Notes: generated by a model not told the origin, from the letters alone. Counted from the stretch's first letter, positions 20,953-31,666 are shown. The stretch is DNA of 64,000 nucleotides from Candidatus Poseidoniaceae archaeon (GCA_028822845.1 JAPKCS010000005.1:1-64000); one strand, 5' to 3'. Translations and numbers: made by a program.

Positions 20953-21408
20953 ATGGCAGAAATTTTTCCTACAATCACTGGAAAAAATTTGAACAAACAG
21001 GTCACAGCCATCCCCGATGATTTTTCAGAGCAACCGCTGATCGTGATTGCAGCCTTCCAGCGCTGGCATCAGAACCTTGTCGATGAATCAATGGAAAATC
21101 TTGACAAAATGAACATGAACGACACCCACACGGTCATCGAGTTGCCCGTGATAAAAAAATCCTCAATGCTTCAGAGGATGCGCTTGGACGGACTGATGCG
21201 GGCAGCAATTTCAGACTTCGGCGTTCGTCAACGCACCATCACGGTTTACCTTGACAAACAAGCGTTCAGGGACAGCCTCAACATCCCAAACGAAGATACA
21301 ATGTATTGGTTCGTGGTCGATCACACCACCAAAAGCATTCTTTTGAGAGGATCAGGCATTATGACTCCAGAGGACATACGTCAAATCAAAACTCGAACGG
21401 TTGCTTGA
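20953..21408 (+). CDS. Hypothetical protein, possible thioredoxin-fold
   Basis: 151 aa ORF; PLIVIAAFQRWHQNLVDESMENL and C-terminal VDHTTKSILLRGSGIMT pattern. Confidence 0.65.
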   Translation: MAEIFPTITGKNLNKQVTAIPDDFSEQPLIVIAAFQRWHQNLVDESMENLDKMNMNDTHTVIELPVIKKSSMLQRMRLDGLMRAAISDFGVRQRTITVYLDKQAFRDSLNIPNEDTMYWFVVDHTTKSILLRGSGIMTPEDIRQIKTRTVA

Positions 21409-21451
21409 TTGCTGCTCAAGTCTGTAAGAGCAGCGCCAAAAGCCCGTTTGC

Positions 21452-23440
21452 TCAAGCAAACAATCCAGTGCGCCACGAGGTAATCACGCCAGTGAACGCA
21501 GAAGCAGCCACAGTGAGTGGGCTAGCAAGGTACAGTTTACCCGGTCCTGAGCGGCCCTGGAAGTTTCGGTTGATTGCTGAAACGGTGACTTGTTCTGGGG
21601 TGATGGAGACGCCAGGGCCCGCACCAATGCAGGCGCCGCATCCCGGATCGATGAGGTTGACACCAACGCGACCGAACAAATCGTGCCATCCTTTGTCGAC
21701 GGCCAATTGCTTTACGGGGCCAGACCCGTATTGAATGAAGAATTCCACACCTTCCTTGACGACCAAGCCTGCGTCTTCCGCAGCTTGACAGACTTGTGCG
21801 TAGTAGGCAATGTCATCTTCTTTTCCAGCAGTGCACGACCCACCATAGGCGATGTCAATTTCGACCTGGCCAATATCGGCGATGTCCGCTCCATTTGTTG
21901 GATCGCTTGGAATACCTTCGTCAGGGTTGCCTGGGTGGGCGACCATTGGTTTGATCTCATCGAGGTTGATGACGTGGACCCCACCGGTGTACTCAGCGCC
22001 TTCATCAGGTGCGACAGCGAGTGCCTTTTGTTCTTCTCGAACGAGGTGAGGTTGCGCTTTAAGCATCCAATCGAACAGCGAATCATCAGCTTCGCAAATA
22101 CCAGTTCTGCCAGAGCATTCCGTGGCCATGTTGCACAGAGTGGCTCGCTCGTCGACCGACAGGCTTGCAAGTCCAGAGCCACCAAACTCCATGCTTCGGT
22201 TGAGGGTTAATTCCTCTCGAGCGTGATCTGCTAAGATAAACAAGATGACGTCCTTTGCCGTGCAGCCATCTCGGAGGTGACCAACGAGTTCAAACCGAAT
22301 TGATTCAGGGACCTTGACAAAGGTGAATCCAGCACTCACAAGGTTGGCGTACTCAGTGGCGCCAACACCCCAAGTGAGGGCATTGGAAGCCCCACCCATG
22401 CAGGTGTGCGAATCAGTGGCTTGGATGAAATCACCCACTTCGATGAATTCTTCACGGGCCACTTGGTGACAAATACCGGGTGAAACACCATTTTTAGCAG
22501 AGTAGTCTCGTACACCAGTGTGCTTCTGGAAGGCCACTTGTAAGTCGCGCAAGGTCTGAACCTTGTCCATAAACGGTACGAATTTTGGATTGTGGTGGGC
22601 GTAGAGCAAGTGGTCTTCAAACACAGCAAACTTGGCTGGGTTGAGCAAGGTGTATGCTTCGCCGTATTCTTCTCCGAGGAAGGTGTGAACCTGTGCAGTG
22701 GTGAACTCATGCGAGTACCCACCTTGGACTTGGGCGATGACTGGGTCATCAGGCTTGACGCACTGGCCTTCAGCTTGGCCAACGAGGTTCCGGGCGATGA
22801 TTTTCTCAGCCATGGTCATCGGGCGAGGCGGCGTGTCCATTGGCGGCAGGACGATCTCCTTGCTCTTGAGCGCCTTTGCAAAGGGAAACAAACCACCCTT
22901 CTCGAGGATGATCTGGGTGACTTCATCGTAGCGAGACGTGAATGCTTCCAGTTCGATGTGTTCACCGTTTTGCAAACGCTCGAGCATGGCATGGGTGCCC
23001 ATGAGTTGGCCGAGGTTGATGTTGTTGCGTTCGTGGATTGGGGCAAAAGACGCTGCAATCACGATGTTGATCCCTGCCCAACGTTCGCACTGGGCAGCGG
23101 TTTCCCGAGAGGAACCAGTCCCTTTTCGTTGGCCAGATACAATGACTTCGAAGTTGCCATTTTTGAGAGCGTTCTCGTTGAAGACGCGAAGGCCATTGTG
23201 CATGAGTCCTGCATAGGCATTTTTGGCAATCTCAGCCGGGTCGTGGTCGAAACAAACCCAAGCGGGCGTCATGACATCGGTGTTGATATCGTCTAACAAT
23301 TCCTCAACGGTCAAGTCCTCCATTCTCAAATCGAGGCCGTCATAGAGTTGACGCCTGATCAAATCGAGGTCCTTGGTAAGGAATAAAACCCGTTTCCCGG
23401 GCCCGAGGGCAACTTTTTCAGGGGGCCAATTTGTTCGCAT
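21452..23440 (-). CDS. Fused aconitase/3-isopropylmalate dehydratase, swivel (small) domain N-terminal to large catalytic domain
   Basis: Swivel GQRKGTGSSRETAAQCERWAGINIVIAASFAPIHERN; catalytic TDSHTCMGGASNALTWGVGATEYA, GGSCTAGKEDDI, PGCGACIG. Confidence 0.88.
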   Translation of the reverse strand: MRTNWPPEKVALGPGKRVLFLTKDLDLIRRQLYDGLDLRMEDLTVEELLDDINTDVMTPAWVCFDHDPAEIAKNAYAGLMHNGLRVFNENALKNGNFEVIVSGQRKGTGSSRETAAQCERWAGINIVIAASFAPIHERNNINLGQLMGTHAMLERLQNGEHIELEAFTSRYDEVTQIILEKGGLFPFAKALKSKEIVLPPMDTPPRPMTMAEKIIARNLVGQAEGQCVKPDDPVIAQVQGGYSHEFTTAQVHTFLGEEYGEAYTLLNPAKFAVFEDHLLYAHHNPKFVPFMDKVQTLRDLQVAFQKHTGVRDYSAKNGVSPGICHQVAREEFIEVGDFIQATDSHTCMGGASNALTWGVGATEYANLVSAGFTFVKVPESIRFELVGHLRDGCTAKDVILFILADHAREELTLNRSMEFGGSGLASLSVDERATLCNMATECSGRTGICEADDSLFDWMLKAQPHLVREEQKALAVAPDEGAEYTGGVHVINLDEIKPMVAHPGNPDEGIPSDPTNGADIADIGQVEIDIAYGGSCTAGKEDDIAYYAQVCQAAEDAGLVVKEGVEFFIQYGSGPVKQLAVDKGWHDLFGRVGVNLIDPGCGACIGAGPGVSITPEQVTVSAINRNFQGRSGPGKLYLASPLTVAASAFTGVITSWRTGLFA

Positions 23441-23603
23441 CTTTCCCCCTCAATTAGAAACACAAGCCAAGCGGATATAATCGGTTCGGGCGCTTGCCAT
23501 GCCTGATAGTTCGGCGAATGGGACGCATATCGCGTATATGTGGCGCGATTATGACTGGATTCCGCAGTTTACTCCCGTTTTACGGAGGTCTGTTCTGGCT
23601 CAA

Positions 23604-23633
23604 TGTTTAAATACTATAGTCAAGGCGACTATA
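23604..23633 (+). promoter_or_regulatory. TATA-like element and 7-bp-arm palindrome upstream of tfb
   Basis: gtttaaatac followed by tatagtc-aaggc-gactata (23615-23621 / 23627-23633). Confidence 0.55.
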
Positions 23634-23692
23634 TCAAGGTTCTCCTAGCAAGTTGAGTTTTTGCTCGACAAGGAGGCGCATGAGGGATACAG

Positions 23693-24619
23693 ATGGATGA
23701 ACAGCAAGTAGAAGATATCGTGAAGTGCGGCGACTGCGGAAGTCGTAATTTAACCCGTGACGAAACCCGCGGTGAAGTGGTCTGTGAAGACTGCGGCCTG
23801 GTGCTGGAAGACAACGTTATCGATCAAGGCGCAGAATGGCGTGTGTTCTCCCCAGAACAAGGCGACCAAAGAGCCCGAACTGGTGCTCCAATGACCGTCA
23901 TGCTCCACGACAAAGGATTGTCCACGGACATCGACTGGCAGAACAAGGACTACTCTGGAAAGACCATCAATTCCCGATACCGATCTCAATTTTACCGCAT
24001 GAGGAAATGGCAGAAGCGAAGCCGTGTCAGCAATGCTACCGAACGAAACTTGGCCATGGCTTTGGCTGAACTCGATCGAATGGCAAGCCGTCTGGAACTT
24101 CCAAAGTCTGTTCGTGAAGCAGCAGCCGTGAATTACAAGAAAGCGGTCGACAAGCGTTTGATCCGTGGTCGTTCAATCGAAGGTGTCGCAGCAGCATCTC
24201 TGTACGCAGCTTGCCGCCAATGTGGTGTACCACGTACACTCGATGAAATCGGACAAGCCTCGAGAACCGGGCGCAAGGAAATCGGACGTACCTACCGTTT
24301 CATGGTCCGAGAACTCAAGATGAAAATCATGCCAACAGGGCCTGAAGACTACATCTCCCGATTCTGTTCAGGCTTAGGCTTGGATGCTGAAGTGGAAGCA
24401 AAAGCCTACGAATTGATCAAGGCAGCTCAAGAAAAGGAATTGACGAGCGGCCGTGGACCAACAGGAATTGCAGCCTCGATCATCTACATCGCTTCCGTGC
24501 TCTGTGGCAAGCGCCGCACTCAACGAGAAGTCGCAGAAGTTGCAGGTGTCACAGAAGTGACCATCCGAAATCGATACAAGGAACTGATTCAGAACCTGAA
24601 CATCGAACTCGATATTTGA
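23693..24619 (+). CDS. tfb: Transcription initiation factor IIB
   Basis: Zn ribbon [24 protein letters not shown]; two cyclin-like repeats. Confidence 0.96.
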   Translation: MDEQQVEDIVKCGDCGSRNLTRDETRGEVVCEDCGLVLEDNVIDQGAEWRVFSPEQGDQRARTGAPMTVMLHDKGLSTDIDWQNKDYSGKTINSRYRSQFYRMRKWQKRSRVSNATERNLAMALAELDRMASRLELPKSVREAAAVNYKKAVDKRLIRGRSIEGVAAASLYAACRQCGVPRTLDEIGQASRTGRKEIGRTYRFMVRELKMKIMPTGPEDYISRFCSGLGLDAEVEAKAYELIKAAQEKELTSGRGPTGIAASIIYIASVLCGKRRTQREVAEVAGVTEVTIRNRYKELIQNLNIELDI

Positions 24620-24655
24620 GCAGTATGCACACCGCTCTAAACTGGAGGGTAGGGT

Positions 24656-26119
24656 ATGAGTAAACCACGCAATAAATTGTCTGAAGTTACGTTTGAAGCG
24701 GTTGCCCGAGGGCTGACTGCAGCGCTTGAGCGTGGCACACAATCATGGCCATTGCCTGCACCTCCGATTTCCGATCCCGACTTCCCACCTCTCCCACCCA
24801 AGTCTCCTCAATCATTGATTGATCAGGCCACAGGACTGCTTCAGGTCGACCGAGGCATGTTTGAACGCAACCTCAACACGGTCGTCGACTTGATTGTCCC
24901 TCACCGGATGAACCTCAGCGACGACCCATACGAAGTCCATGAACGGTGGTTGAAAAAGCGCGTTCCGCAAGTTGCAGAACGCCTTCTGTTCGCCATCGCC
25001 ACCGATTGGCTTTCTCAAGCCTTCGATCAGCAAGCACCCAACGTCGATCGCTGGTGGCTCGCTGTTGCTCTGGTCAACGGTCTTTCGACAGTGCCGAGAG
25101 GACAATCAGTTCACCAAGGCTACCACTTGGTGGAATCAATCGCCCTCGCTGAGCGCCCCGGTACCTGGCACACACAACCAGACACCGGCCCTCATCAAAT
25201 GGAATGGAATCCCCATGCATTCCTCCCTCGCCAAGGTGGAGTTGTTGCACATGATGTTGGTGTTGAAGCCGCAGTGTGGCTGCTCACTCGATTGGAGAAT
25301 GGTCCGCTTGAACGCCGCCTTCTGCTCATGGAGTGGACGCGCCTTCTGCTCCAACGTCCGAACCTCATCGAACCGCTTGGTATCGATCAAATTCTCATGC
25401 GTCGCGCCCTTGATCCGGAAGCAGAAGTTGCTTCCAGAGTGTGCCTCTGCCTGGCCAAGGCCATCGAGTATGACCGCGATGTCGGGCTTGCTCTTGCCCA
25501 ACGCCTTCACACCAGAACCGAGATTTTGATTCGCCGAGGTATGGCAGATGTTCTCACCCGTTTGTTCCGAAGACTCACTTGGGATGCAGTGCCATTTTTG
25601 GATGCCATGCTCAAGGATGAAGACGAAGGCGTTCTTGCTGCAGCGAGTTCCACAGTGGGCGATTTGCGGTTCCTCGATGTTGAAAAGTGGGCTGATACGA
25701 TGGCGGAATTATCCAAGCATCCACTGCCTGTTGTTCGTCGAAACCTCGTGCCTTTCCTGCGCGATTACCTCGAGCAATTCTCAGATGATCAACGTGGAAT
25801 TCTCCCCATGCTTTGGGTTGACGGCGACGAAGTCGTTCGTTCCAGAATGCGTGAATTATTGATGCGAATGGAAGAGGTAGCACCCGATCATTTTGCAGCA
25901 CGCTTAACCGATTTCATACGCCAAGGTTGCGACCTTGAATCTCTTTGGGCTCCTTTGGCGGTTCGTCGACCTGAACGATGTGAGGCTTGGCAGGCTTTCC
26001 TCAAAGGCGAAGGCGAGCAACCCAAGCTCCCAGAACGTCCGCCACCAGCGGAAAATATTCTTGACGGCGACATTGCTGCAAACGGACAAGTCGATCAGGA
26101 ACTCGGTTTCTTAGATTGA
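24656..26119 (+). CDS. HEAT-like repeat hypothetical protein
   Basis: 487 aa, helical repeats such as MLKDEDEGVLAAASSTVGDLRFLD. Confidence 0.7.
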   Translation: MSKPRNKLSEVTFEAVARGLTAALERGTQSWPLPAPPISDPDFPPLPPKSPQSLIDQATGLLQVDRGMFERNLNTVVDLIVPHRMNLSDDPYEVHERWLKKRVPQVAERLLFAIATDWLSQAFDQQAPNVDRWWLAVALVNGLSTVPRGQSVHQGYHLVESIALAERPGTWHTQPDTGPHQMEWNPHAFLPRQGGVVAHDVGVEAAVWLLTRLENGPLERRLLLMEWTRLLLQRPNLIEPLGIDQILMRRALDPEAEVASRVCLCLAKAIEYDRDVGLALAQRLHTRTEILIRRGMADVLTRLFRRLTWDAVPFLDAMLKDEDEGVLAAASSTVGDLRFLDVEKWADTMAELSKHPLPVVRRNLVPFLRDYLEQFSDDQRGILPMLWVDGDEVVRSRMRELLMRMEEVAPDHFAARLTDFIRQGCDLESLWAPLAVRRPERCEAWQAFLKGEGEQPKLPERPPPAENILDGDIAANGQVDQELGFLD

Positions 26120-26121
26120 AC

Positions 26122-26541
26122 CTATTCTTCTTCGTGAATGCGAAAAGGGCCTTGAACAACAAGTCCGACATAGACGCCGTTCAACACCACCAGGCATCCA
26201 ATCAGGGTCACCAGCAAGCCGGTTGGTTCAGGAAGATGAGCGTCGTATTCCAGCCAAGTGATGAGTTTGACTGCCAACAGGCAGGCAAGTCCGAACAACA
26301 CGACATTGATCCAGCTCTGTTGAGGGTCCTTCCATCGATCCATCGTTGGTGCAACACCGTTGAGGTCGAAGGTGTACCTGAACCAGGCGAGGTACAAGCA
26401 CACCAAACCGCACAAGCCGAACACGCCGCGGGAAAAAGAAGAGGAATCCCACGGGCCAGGCGGGGTAATGTCGGCAAAGCCCTGAGCGATGCCGAGCACA
26501 CCAAGTGCGGCGAGCCAACGCCACGGGTGAGTTCGCTCCAT
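26122..26541 (-). CDS. Hypothetical small integral membrane protein
   Basis: Start MERTHPWRWLAALGVLGIAQG; about four TM segments. Confidence 0.7.
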   Translation of the reverse strand: MERTHPWRWLAALGVLGIAQGFADITPPGPWDSSSFSRGVFGLCGLVCLYLAWFRYTFDLNGVAPTMDRWKDPQQSWINVVLFGLACLLAVKLITWLEYDAHLPEPTGLLVTLIGCLVVLNGVYVGLVVQGPFRIHEEE

Positions 26542-26594
26542 GACCTGACGAGGGAGGGCCACGCTTGAAAGCCTGTGCCATCCACCGTGTTGCC

Positions 26595-27458
26595 ATGGCG
26601 GCAATTCAAGACGCACTCTTGGTGGCTGGTGGTCTAGGCACTCGAATGCTTCCAACTAGCGCCTCTGTGCCGAAAGAAGCCCTGCCACTTGTTGATGTTC
26701 CAGCTCTGGTTCACCTCGCACGGGAAGCAAAGGCAGCAGGCGTTCAACGCTTGCACATTGTCACATCTCCGCGCAAGGACCTCTCGAACCTTCTTGCTGA
26801 CCATACGTGGCTAAGCGACAAACGTCCAGACCTCGACTCCACCTTGCTGGCGCCTTTTGCCGATGTTGAAGTTCATATCCATGTGCAGAAACATCCGCTT
26901 GGTCTTGGGAATGCCATTCAAAGCGCGCTCCATGCGATCGACGGCCCCTTCCTCGTTTTATTGGGCGATAATTTACTGATCGATACGCATTCCACACTGG
27001 AAGACTTTGTCCCATCTCAAGCCAGCGCTGCGTTGGTGGCATCCTTCGAACACCATGGTCGCCCATGCGCTGCTCTTTTGCCAGTCGGGGCTGATGAAGT
27101 GTGCAACTATGGCGTCGTCCGCCTTGAAGACTCAAAAATAATGGAAATCGTTGAGAAACCAAAGGTTGGCGAAGCGCCTTCAAACCTCGTGTTGTGCGGT
27201 CGATACGTGTTCACTGCAGACACATCAGCCTTGTTGGAACTCTACGATGTCGAAACACACGGTGAATTACAATCGATCGCTCTCCAACAACATTGGATGG
27301 CCAATGGTGGCATGTACGGGGTTGAATTGGATGGTTACCAATGGTATGATTCCGGTAAACCTCTTCCTTGGCTGAAGGCACAAGTCGATCATGCACTGCG
27401 CCGCAGTGATATGGAACCAGAATTCCGCTCTTGGCTGATTGAACGTCTCACGAAGTGA
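26595..27458 (+). CDS. UTP-glucose-1-phosphate uridylyltransferase-like nucleotidyltransferase
   Basis: LLVAGGLGTRMLPTSASVPKEALPLVDVPALVH. Confidence 0.88.
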   Translation: MAAIQDALLVAGGLGTRMLPTSASVPKEALPLVDVPALVHLAREAKAAGVQRLHIVTSPRKDLSNLLADHTWLSDKRPDLDSTLLAPFADVEVHIHVQKHPLGLGNAIQSALHAIDGPFLVLLGDNLLIDTHSTLEDFVPSQASAALVASFEHHGRPCAALLPVGADEVCNYGVVRLEDSKIMEIVEKPKVGEAPSNLVLCGRYVFTADTSALLELYDVETHGELQSIALQQHWMANGGMYGVELDGYQWYDSGKPLPWLKAQVDHALRRSDMEPEFRSWLIERLTK

Positions 27459-28004
27459 TCAACGCTGGCCAGGTTTCCAGAACGACAAAGGCGCTGGGTT
27501 CTCATTGTTCGCTTTTCGCAATGCCAAATGGTCCGCTCGTTCATTCCAGCGATGGCCTCTGTGGGCTCGAACATGCTCCCAAGACAACGGACGAAGGGAA
27601 CTCACAGCGGTCCAGAGTTCCTGGACGTGGGCGACCAGTGCTCTGTTTGCTTTTGCTTTCCATGCTCCTGAGGCAAGGTTACCTGCGTATTGAGAATCGG
27701 CTCGGATGATTGCTTCATCACCACCACCTTCGGTGAGAAGCCATCGAAGTGCTTCGCCAATGGCGGTTAATTCGGCCGTGTTGTTTGAACCAACTTCAGC
27801 ACCGATGTAGTTTGGTTGATCGCTTTGAGTGATGACGTGGCCAGCGAACTCTTCGACCAATGACCCGGTTCCTCGACCGAGTCCAGTGTCACCGGTGATC
27901 ACGACGACGGCCCAAGCGGCCGGCGTATCGGCATCGACGTTTTGGTTGCCTAAGCATGATCCATCAACATAGATGGTCCACGGGGCAGAGGACAAGAGGT
28001 TCAC
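27459..28004 (-). CDS. Ribonuclease H family protein
   Basis: YVDGSC, NNTAELTAI, ADSQYA, HRGHRWNERADHLA. Confidence 0.88.
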   Translation of the reverse strand: MNLLSSAPWTIYVDGSCLGNQNVDADTPAAWAVVVITGDTGLGRGTGSLVEEFAGHVITQSDQPNYIGAEVGSNNTAELTAIGEALRWLLTEGGGDEAIIRADSQYAGNLASGAWKAKANRALVAHVQELWTAVSSLRPLSWEHVRAHRGHRWNERADHLALRKANNENPAPLSFWKPGQR

Positions 28005-28384
28005 TCGCCGATTTCAGCCTTGTAATCTGCCGCGCTCATCATTCCTGTGATCGCTTCTGGCGTGTCTAATTTCATTCGAATGATCCAGCCTTCGCCGTAG
28101 GGATCGGTGTTCATCAATTCAGGTGCGTCTTCCAAAGCATCGTTCACAGCGACAATCTTTCCAGCAAGTGGAGCGAAAATTGGCGATGCGGATTTGACAG
28201 ATTCGACAATCGCAAATTCGTCCATTTCTTCCATGATTTCGTCTTCACCAGGCAGTTCGATGTAGACGATATCGGTGAGTGCATCTTGTGCGTGGTCGGT
28301 GATTCCGATGACAATTTCATCGCCTTCGACTCGCATCCATTCGTGTTCTTTCGTGTAATACAGTTCTTCAGGAATTAGACTCAT
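28001..28384 (-). CDS. gcvH: Glycine cleavage system H protein
   Basis: KEHEW, GITDHAQDALTDIVYIELP, VESVKSASPIFAPLAGKIVAVN. Confidence 0.95.
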   Translation of the reverse strand: MSLIPEELYYTKEHEWMRVEGDEIVIGITDHAQDALTDIVYIELPGEDEIMEEMDEFAIVESVKSASPIFAPLAGKIVAVNDALEDAPELMNTDPYGEGWIIRMKLDTPEAITGMMSAADYKAEIGE

Positions 28385-28471
28385 TGCTTTCGACCCGATT
28401 GGTTGCACGTGGTCGCCTTAGATGAAGGCACCGCTTATGGTGGACTACAGAAACCATCAGAGGGCCAAGTT

Positions 28472-28813
28472 TCATTCTTCTTCGGACAATTCGTCTTCCA
28501 AGATGTTTGCTTCAAGCACAGCCCAGGCAGAACCAACGCTCGCATCTTTGATCGAAGTGTTGATGTCATCCTTTACTCGAACCGCGAGTTCACTCGGTGT
28601 TTCATCGGGGAAGGCTGCAGAAAGAGGCCCATTCCCCTTCGTTAGGCTTTGAGCAAGCCCGAGAAGAATCAAACCAAGCAAGGCGAAAATCCAACCGATG
28701 TTGAGGTCATTGACGGTCATACGCCCCTCCATTAGGCCAAAGCCTGCAACGAGCAACAAGCCGACGCCAGTTCCAAACAACAGCTTGGTTGCAGCATCGG
28801 ATGGTTTAGCCAT
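28472..28813 (-). CDS. Small two-TM hypothetical membrane protein
   Basis: 113 aa, two hydrophobic helices. Confidence 0.65.
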   Translation of the reverse strand: MAKPSDAATKLLFGTGVGLLLVAGFGLMEGRMTVNDLNIGWIFALLGLILLGLAQSLTKGNGPLSAAFPDETPSELAVRVKDDINTSIKDASVGSAWAVLEANILEDELSEEE

Positions 28814-28878
28814 GATGTATGCACGGAGGGTTCACGGATGAAACCAGCGGCTTGCTGAGAATGAGTTGAATGAAAACC

Positions 28879-29460
28879 TCAGTAGGTTTCTCGCATCAAC
28901 TTGTGAATCTTGTAAGGGAGCAAAGCTCGGTTGACCGGCGTCACTTCGAGGATTCGACCATCGTCACGCCGTCGAATGTCTTGCAGCAACGGGTGACGGC
29001 TCTTTTTGTGGAGGGTGAGCAAGGTAGGTTTGTCAATTTGGAGAGCGCTTCGTACAACGCTCACAAAGAGTTCACTTTCGACAGCAAACTTTCCAATTTC
29101 GTCGATCACGATGACTTCGCACTCATCTCGAGCGTACTCGATGGCAGGGATTGCAATGCGCTCCAATGCTTCGGTGTCAATGCCGTAACCAAGCACCCGG
29201 AGGCGTGAATCGATGTCTTTGTGAGCCATGATGGCTTCTTCCTTGGTGACAATGTTGATGACTTTGTAACCCATACGTTCGCTGCCTTCGAGGATCGGCA
29301 TGGTTTGCATGCCCCCGATGATTGGTGCGTCGGTCAAACTTCCACGAACGCGAATTTCTCGCTCGCGCTCGTCGACAAGCATTTTGAGGACTTTTTCCAT
29401 CACGGCAGATTTACCGCTGCGCGGCAAGCCGGTGATACCAATTTTTGGATGAACGCCCAC
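28879..29460 (-). CDS. THEP1-like nucleoside-triphosphatase
   Basis: P-loop GITGLPRSGKSAVMEKV, Walker B VIVIDEIGKFAVES. Confidence 0.9.
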   Translation of the reverse strand: MGVHPKIGITGLPRSGKSAVMEKVLKMLVDEREREIRVRGSLTDAPIIGGMQTMPILEGSERMGYKVINIVTKEEAIMAHKDIDSRLRVLGYGIDTEALERIAIPAIEYARDECEVIVIDEIGKFAVESELFVSVVRSALQIDKPTLLTLHKKSRHPLLQDIRRRDDGRILEVTPVNRALLPYKIHKLMRETY

Positions 29461-29582
29461 AATATCACCTCAGTTAAACCCTGATGGTCGCACCAGTGGC
29501 TTGTCATAGATAAACCATGTTCTTCATGTTCTCTGTATAACGCGCTTATAAATCCGGAGAAAAGACTCCAGAAAGGGACGGA

Positions 29583-31652
29583 TTAACGAATGAGGGGCAG
29601 TAATTCCGGAATTGTGTTGCCCAAATCAAGGGGTAACATTTCCAATTCGTAATTGTTGACGTTGTTATTAGCAGACCACGAACGAGCCCATTCATCGAGG
29701 TCTTCATCGTTCAATAATCGGCACATCCATTGGAGGGCGGTTTCCAACGAACCATGAATCGAGACAAGGCGTTCTTGAATATCAACGTGGAGTTCAATGT
29801 GGTTGACGCTGTTTCCGAGGACGCAACCAGCAGGGATCACTGCCCAGCGCAGACGTCGGTCTTGGTGAGCGTTGACAATTGCTTGGCATGCAAGACGAGG
29901 TCCGAACTTTGGATCAGCAGATCCGCACCACATTGCGAGTTGCCGCTCATTGGCTCGGGATGGAATATCTGTTCGGAACGCAGGGTGCCGGACAAACACG
30001 GCCCCGTCAGCGTCTTCGGAGAAGTGAACACCACGGATGAAAGGTCGAGAAGTTCGTCCCTTGACCCATGTTTCAATGCTCTTCGAATGTGCGGTTTGGT
30101 CGATTTCGCCAACACGAACACGAACGGTGTGGCCGTTGGTTGCCAGTGCATGCTGTTCGTCACCAAGGCGTGGGAGAAGCGCAAGGCGATCCAACACTGC
30201 GAGCGTCTGCTTTCGCTCCACTCGGTCCCTCGGCAAGCGTGGAATCGCCCAGGTATCCTTTGCCCATGCGACCCACCGTTCAGTGGTCATTTCGAACGCA
30301 GGTACACGGTTTGAGAGTCCATTTTGGTCGCGGCGCAAATCTGCGCGACTGATTGGTCCATGCATCAACAATTGCCCGACCGCTTCTTTGGCGGTGATGC
30401 CGAGGACAGCAACGCCTTGAGTCATTCCGGGGAAGAGGTGGTTTGCTTCTTCAATGGCCCAAATATCAGACCAGCCATGTTCCTCAACCAACAGGGTTCG
30501 CAGAGGGTGAGAGGATTGTTCCCGCAGGATGCTATCGGGGGCAATCAAGCGAAGTCGACCGCCCTTTTCGAGAATCTGGAGGCTTCGTTCAATGAATAAG
30601 CGGTAGAGGTTCACGTTTCCTCTCATGGTCGAGAAGCGAGGTTTCCCGTCATCGCTGAGGGCGCGCAGATGCTCACCCAATTCACGGCGAAGCTTACTTC
30701 CATCTTCCATGCCTCTAAACCGGTCCTTGATCCGGAGCCATGGAGGGTTGGTGACGACAAGTTGAGGTGCAACGTCCCAAGGCCACAGACCTTGGAGTGT
30801 GTCACCTTTTTGCACGGCTTGTTCGAGCAAGCGTTCTGCTTCTTTGCGGGGAAGGCAGCCAGGTTTGTCGGTTTTGAGACTGACCAACCCGAAGCGAATG
30901 CATTCGAGAAGCAAACGGCGACGTGTCGAAGCAACCACCAATTCATCGACATCCAAAAGTTGGAACGCTGTAAGCAACAAGCGTGTGTCTTTGATTCTGC
31001 GTTCTTCAGTGCTGTCTTCATGGTGTTCGGAATGGCGACGAATCAGGCGAGCATGGAAGATTCCGCCACCGCATGAAGTATCGGCGATGGGCAATGGAAT
31101 GCCACTCAATGTGCGTCGGCCTTCTTGGACCCGCTTCAATTCAATTTCATCATCGATCTCAGTCTCTTGACTGTGTTGAGGGAGGTTCAACTTCTCAATG
31201 TGCTGACGGAAGCCAGGGGGAAGGTTGCTGAGGTGCATGGTCGAGGACTTCACCGGTGTTTTAGGGCGGGTGAGGCTCTCTAACAATTCTGAGGCAATGA
31301 CTGCATCAGCCAAGCGGGGGGGTGTAGGATGGGCTCCACGAGGGGAGCGTCCATCAGTTTCAGCATCATGACGTGCGAGGAGGTGATCGAGAACATGACC
31401 GGGATCGGTCAACAAATTGGCTGGAAGGGTCGGCCAATCTTCGGGTAAAAGCGCCGCTATTGGTTGGTGAACACGAAGCGATTGCTCCCAGGCCTGAAGC
31501 CAGATTTCAATCTGTTCAGGACGGTTTTCAAGGCATCGGTCCAACCGAGCATACCAGCCACTTACTCCGCTTTGCACAACCCCACCCATCTTGGCCGGTT
31601 GGTCCAATTGTTTTGAATGTGACCCTTGGAAGAAGGGCCCAAAAAGGAGCAA
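29583..31652 (-). CDS. N6-adenine DNA methyltransferase (gamma-type, TaqI/Eco57I-like)
   Basis: Motif X/I region GAHPTPPRLADAV, DTSCGGGIFHARLI; motif IV LVVTNPPWLRIKDRF; C-terminal target-recognition-like region; alternative start 31589. Confidence 0.85.
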   Translation of the reverse strand: MLLFGPFFQGSHSKQLDQPAKMGGVVQSGVSGWYARLDRCLENRPEQIEIWLQAWEQSLRVHQPIAALLPEDWPTLPANLLTDPGHVLDHLLARHDAETDGRSPRGAHPTPPRLADAVIASELLESLTRPKTPVKSSTMHLSNLPPGFRQHIEKLNLPQHSQETEIDDEIELKRVQEGRRTLSGIPLPIADTSCGGGIFHARLIRRHSEHHEDSTEERRIKDTRLLLTAFQLLDVDELVVASTRRRLLLECIRFGLVSLKTDKPGCLPRKEAERLLEQAVQKGDTLQGLWPWDVAPQLVVTNPPWLRIKDRFRGMEDGSKLRRELGEHLRALSDDGKPRFSTMRGNVNLYRLFIERSLQILEKGGRLRLIAPDSILREQSSHPLRTLLVEEHGWSDIWAIEEANHLFPGMTQGVAVLGITAKEAVGQLLMHGPISRADLRRDQNGLSNRVPAFEMTTERWVAWAKDTWAIPRLPRDRVERKQTLAVLDRLALLPRLGDEQHALATNGHTVRVRVGEIDQTAHSKSIETWVKGRTSRPFIRGVHFSEDADGAVFVRHPAFRTDIPSRANERQLAMWCGSADPKFGPRLACQAIVNAHQDRRLRWAVIPAGCVLGNSVNHIELHVDIQERLVSIHGSLETALQWMCRLLNDEDLDEWARSWSANNNVNNYELEMLPLDLGNTIPELLPLIR

Positions 31653-31666
31653 ATTAGCGGGTTAAA

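Noticed and set aside
22592-23296. Plus-strand 234-aa ORF inside the aconitase gene
   Set aside because: Antisense shadow ORF; the minus strand carries unmistakable aconitase motifs
26116-26568. Plus-strand 150-aa ORF
   Set aside because: Opposite strand encodes a coherent multi-TM protein; the plus ORF has no recognisable features
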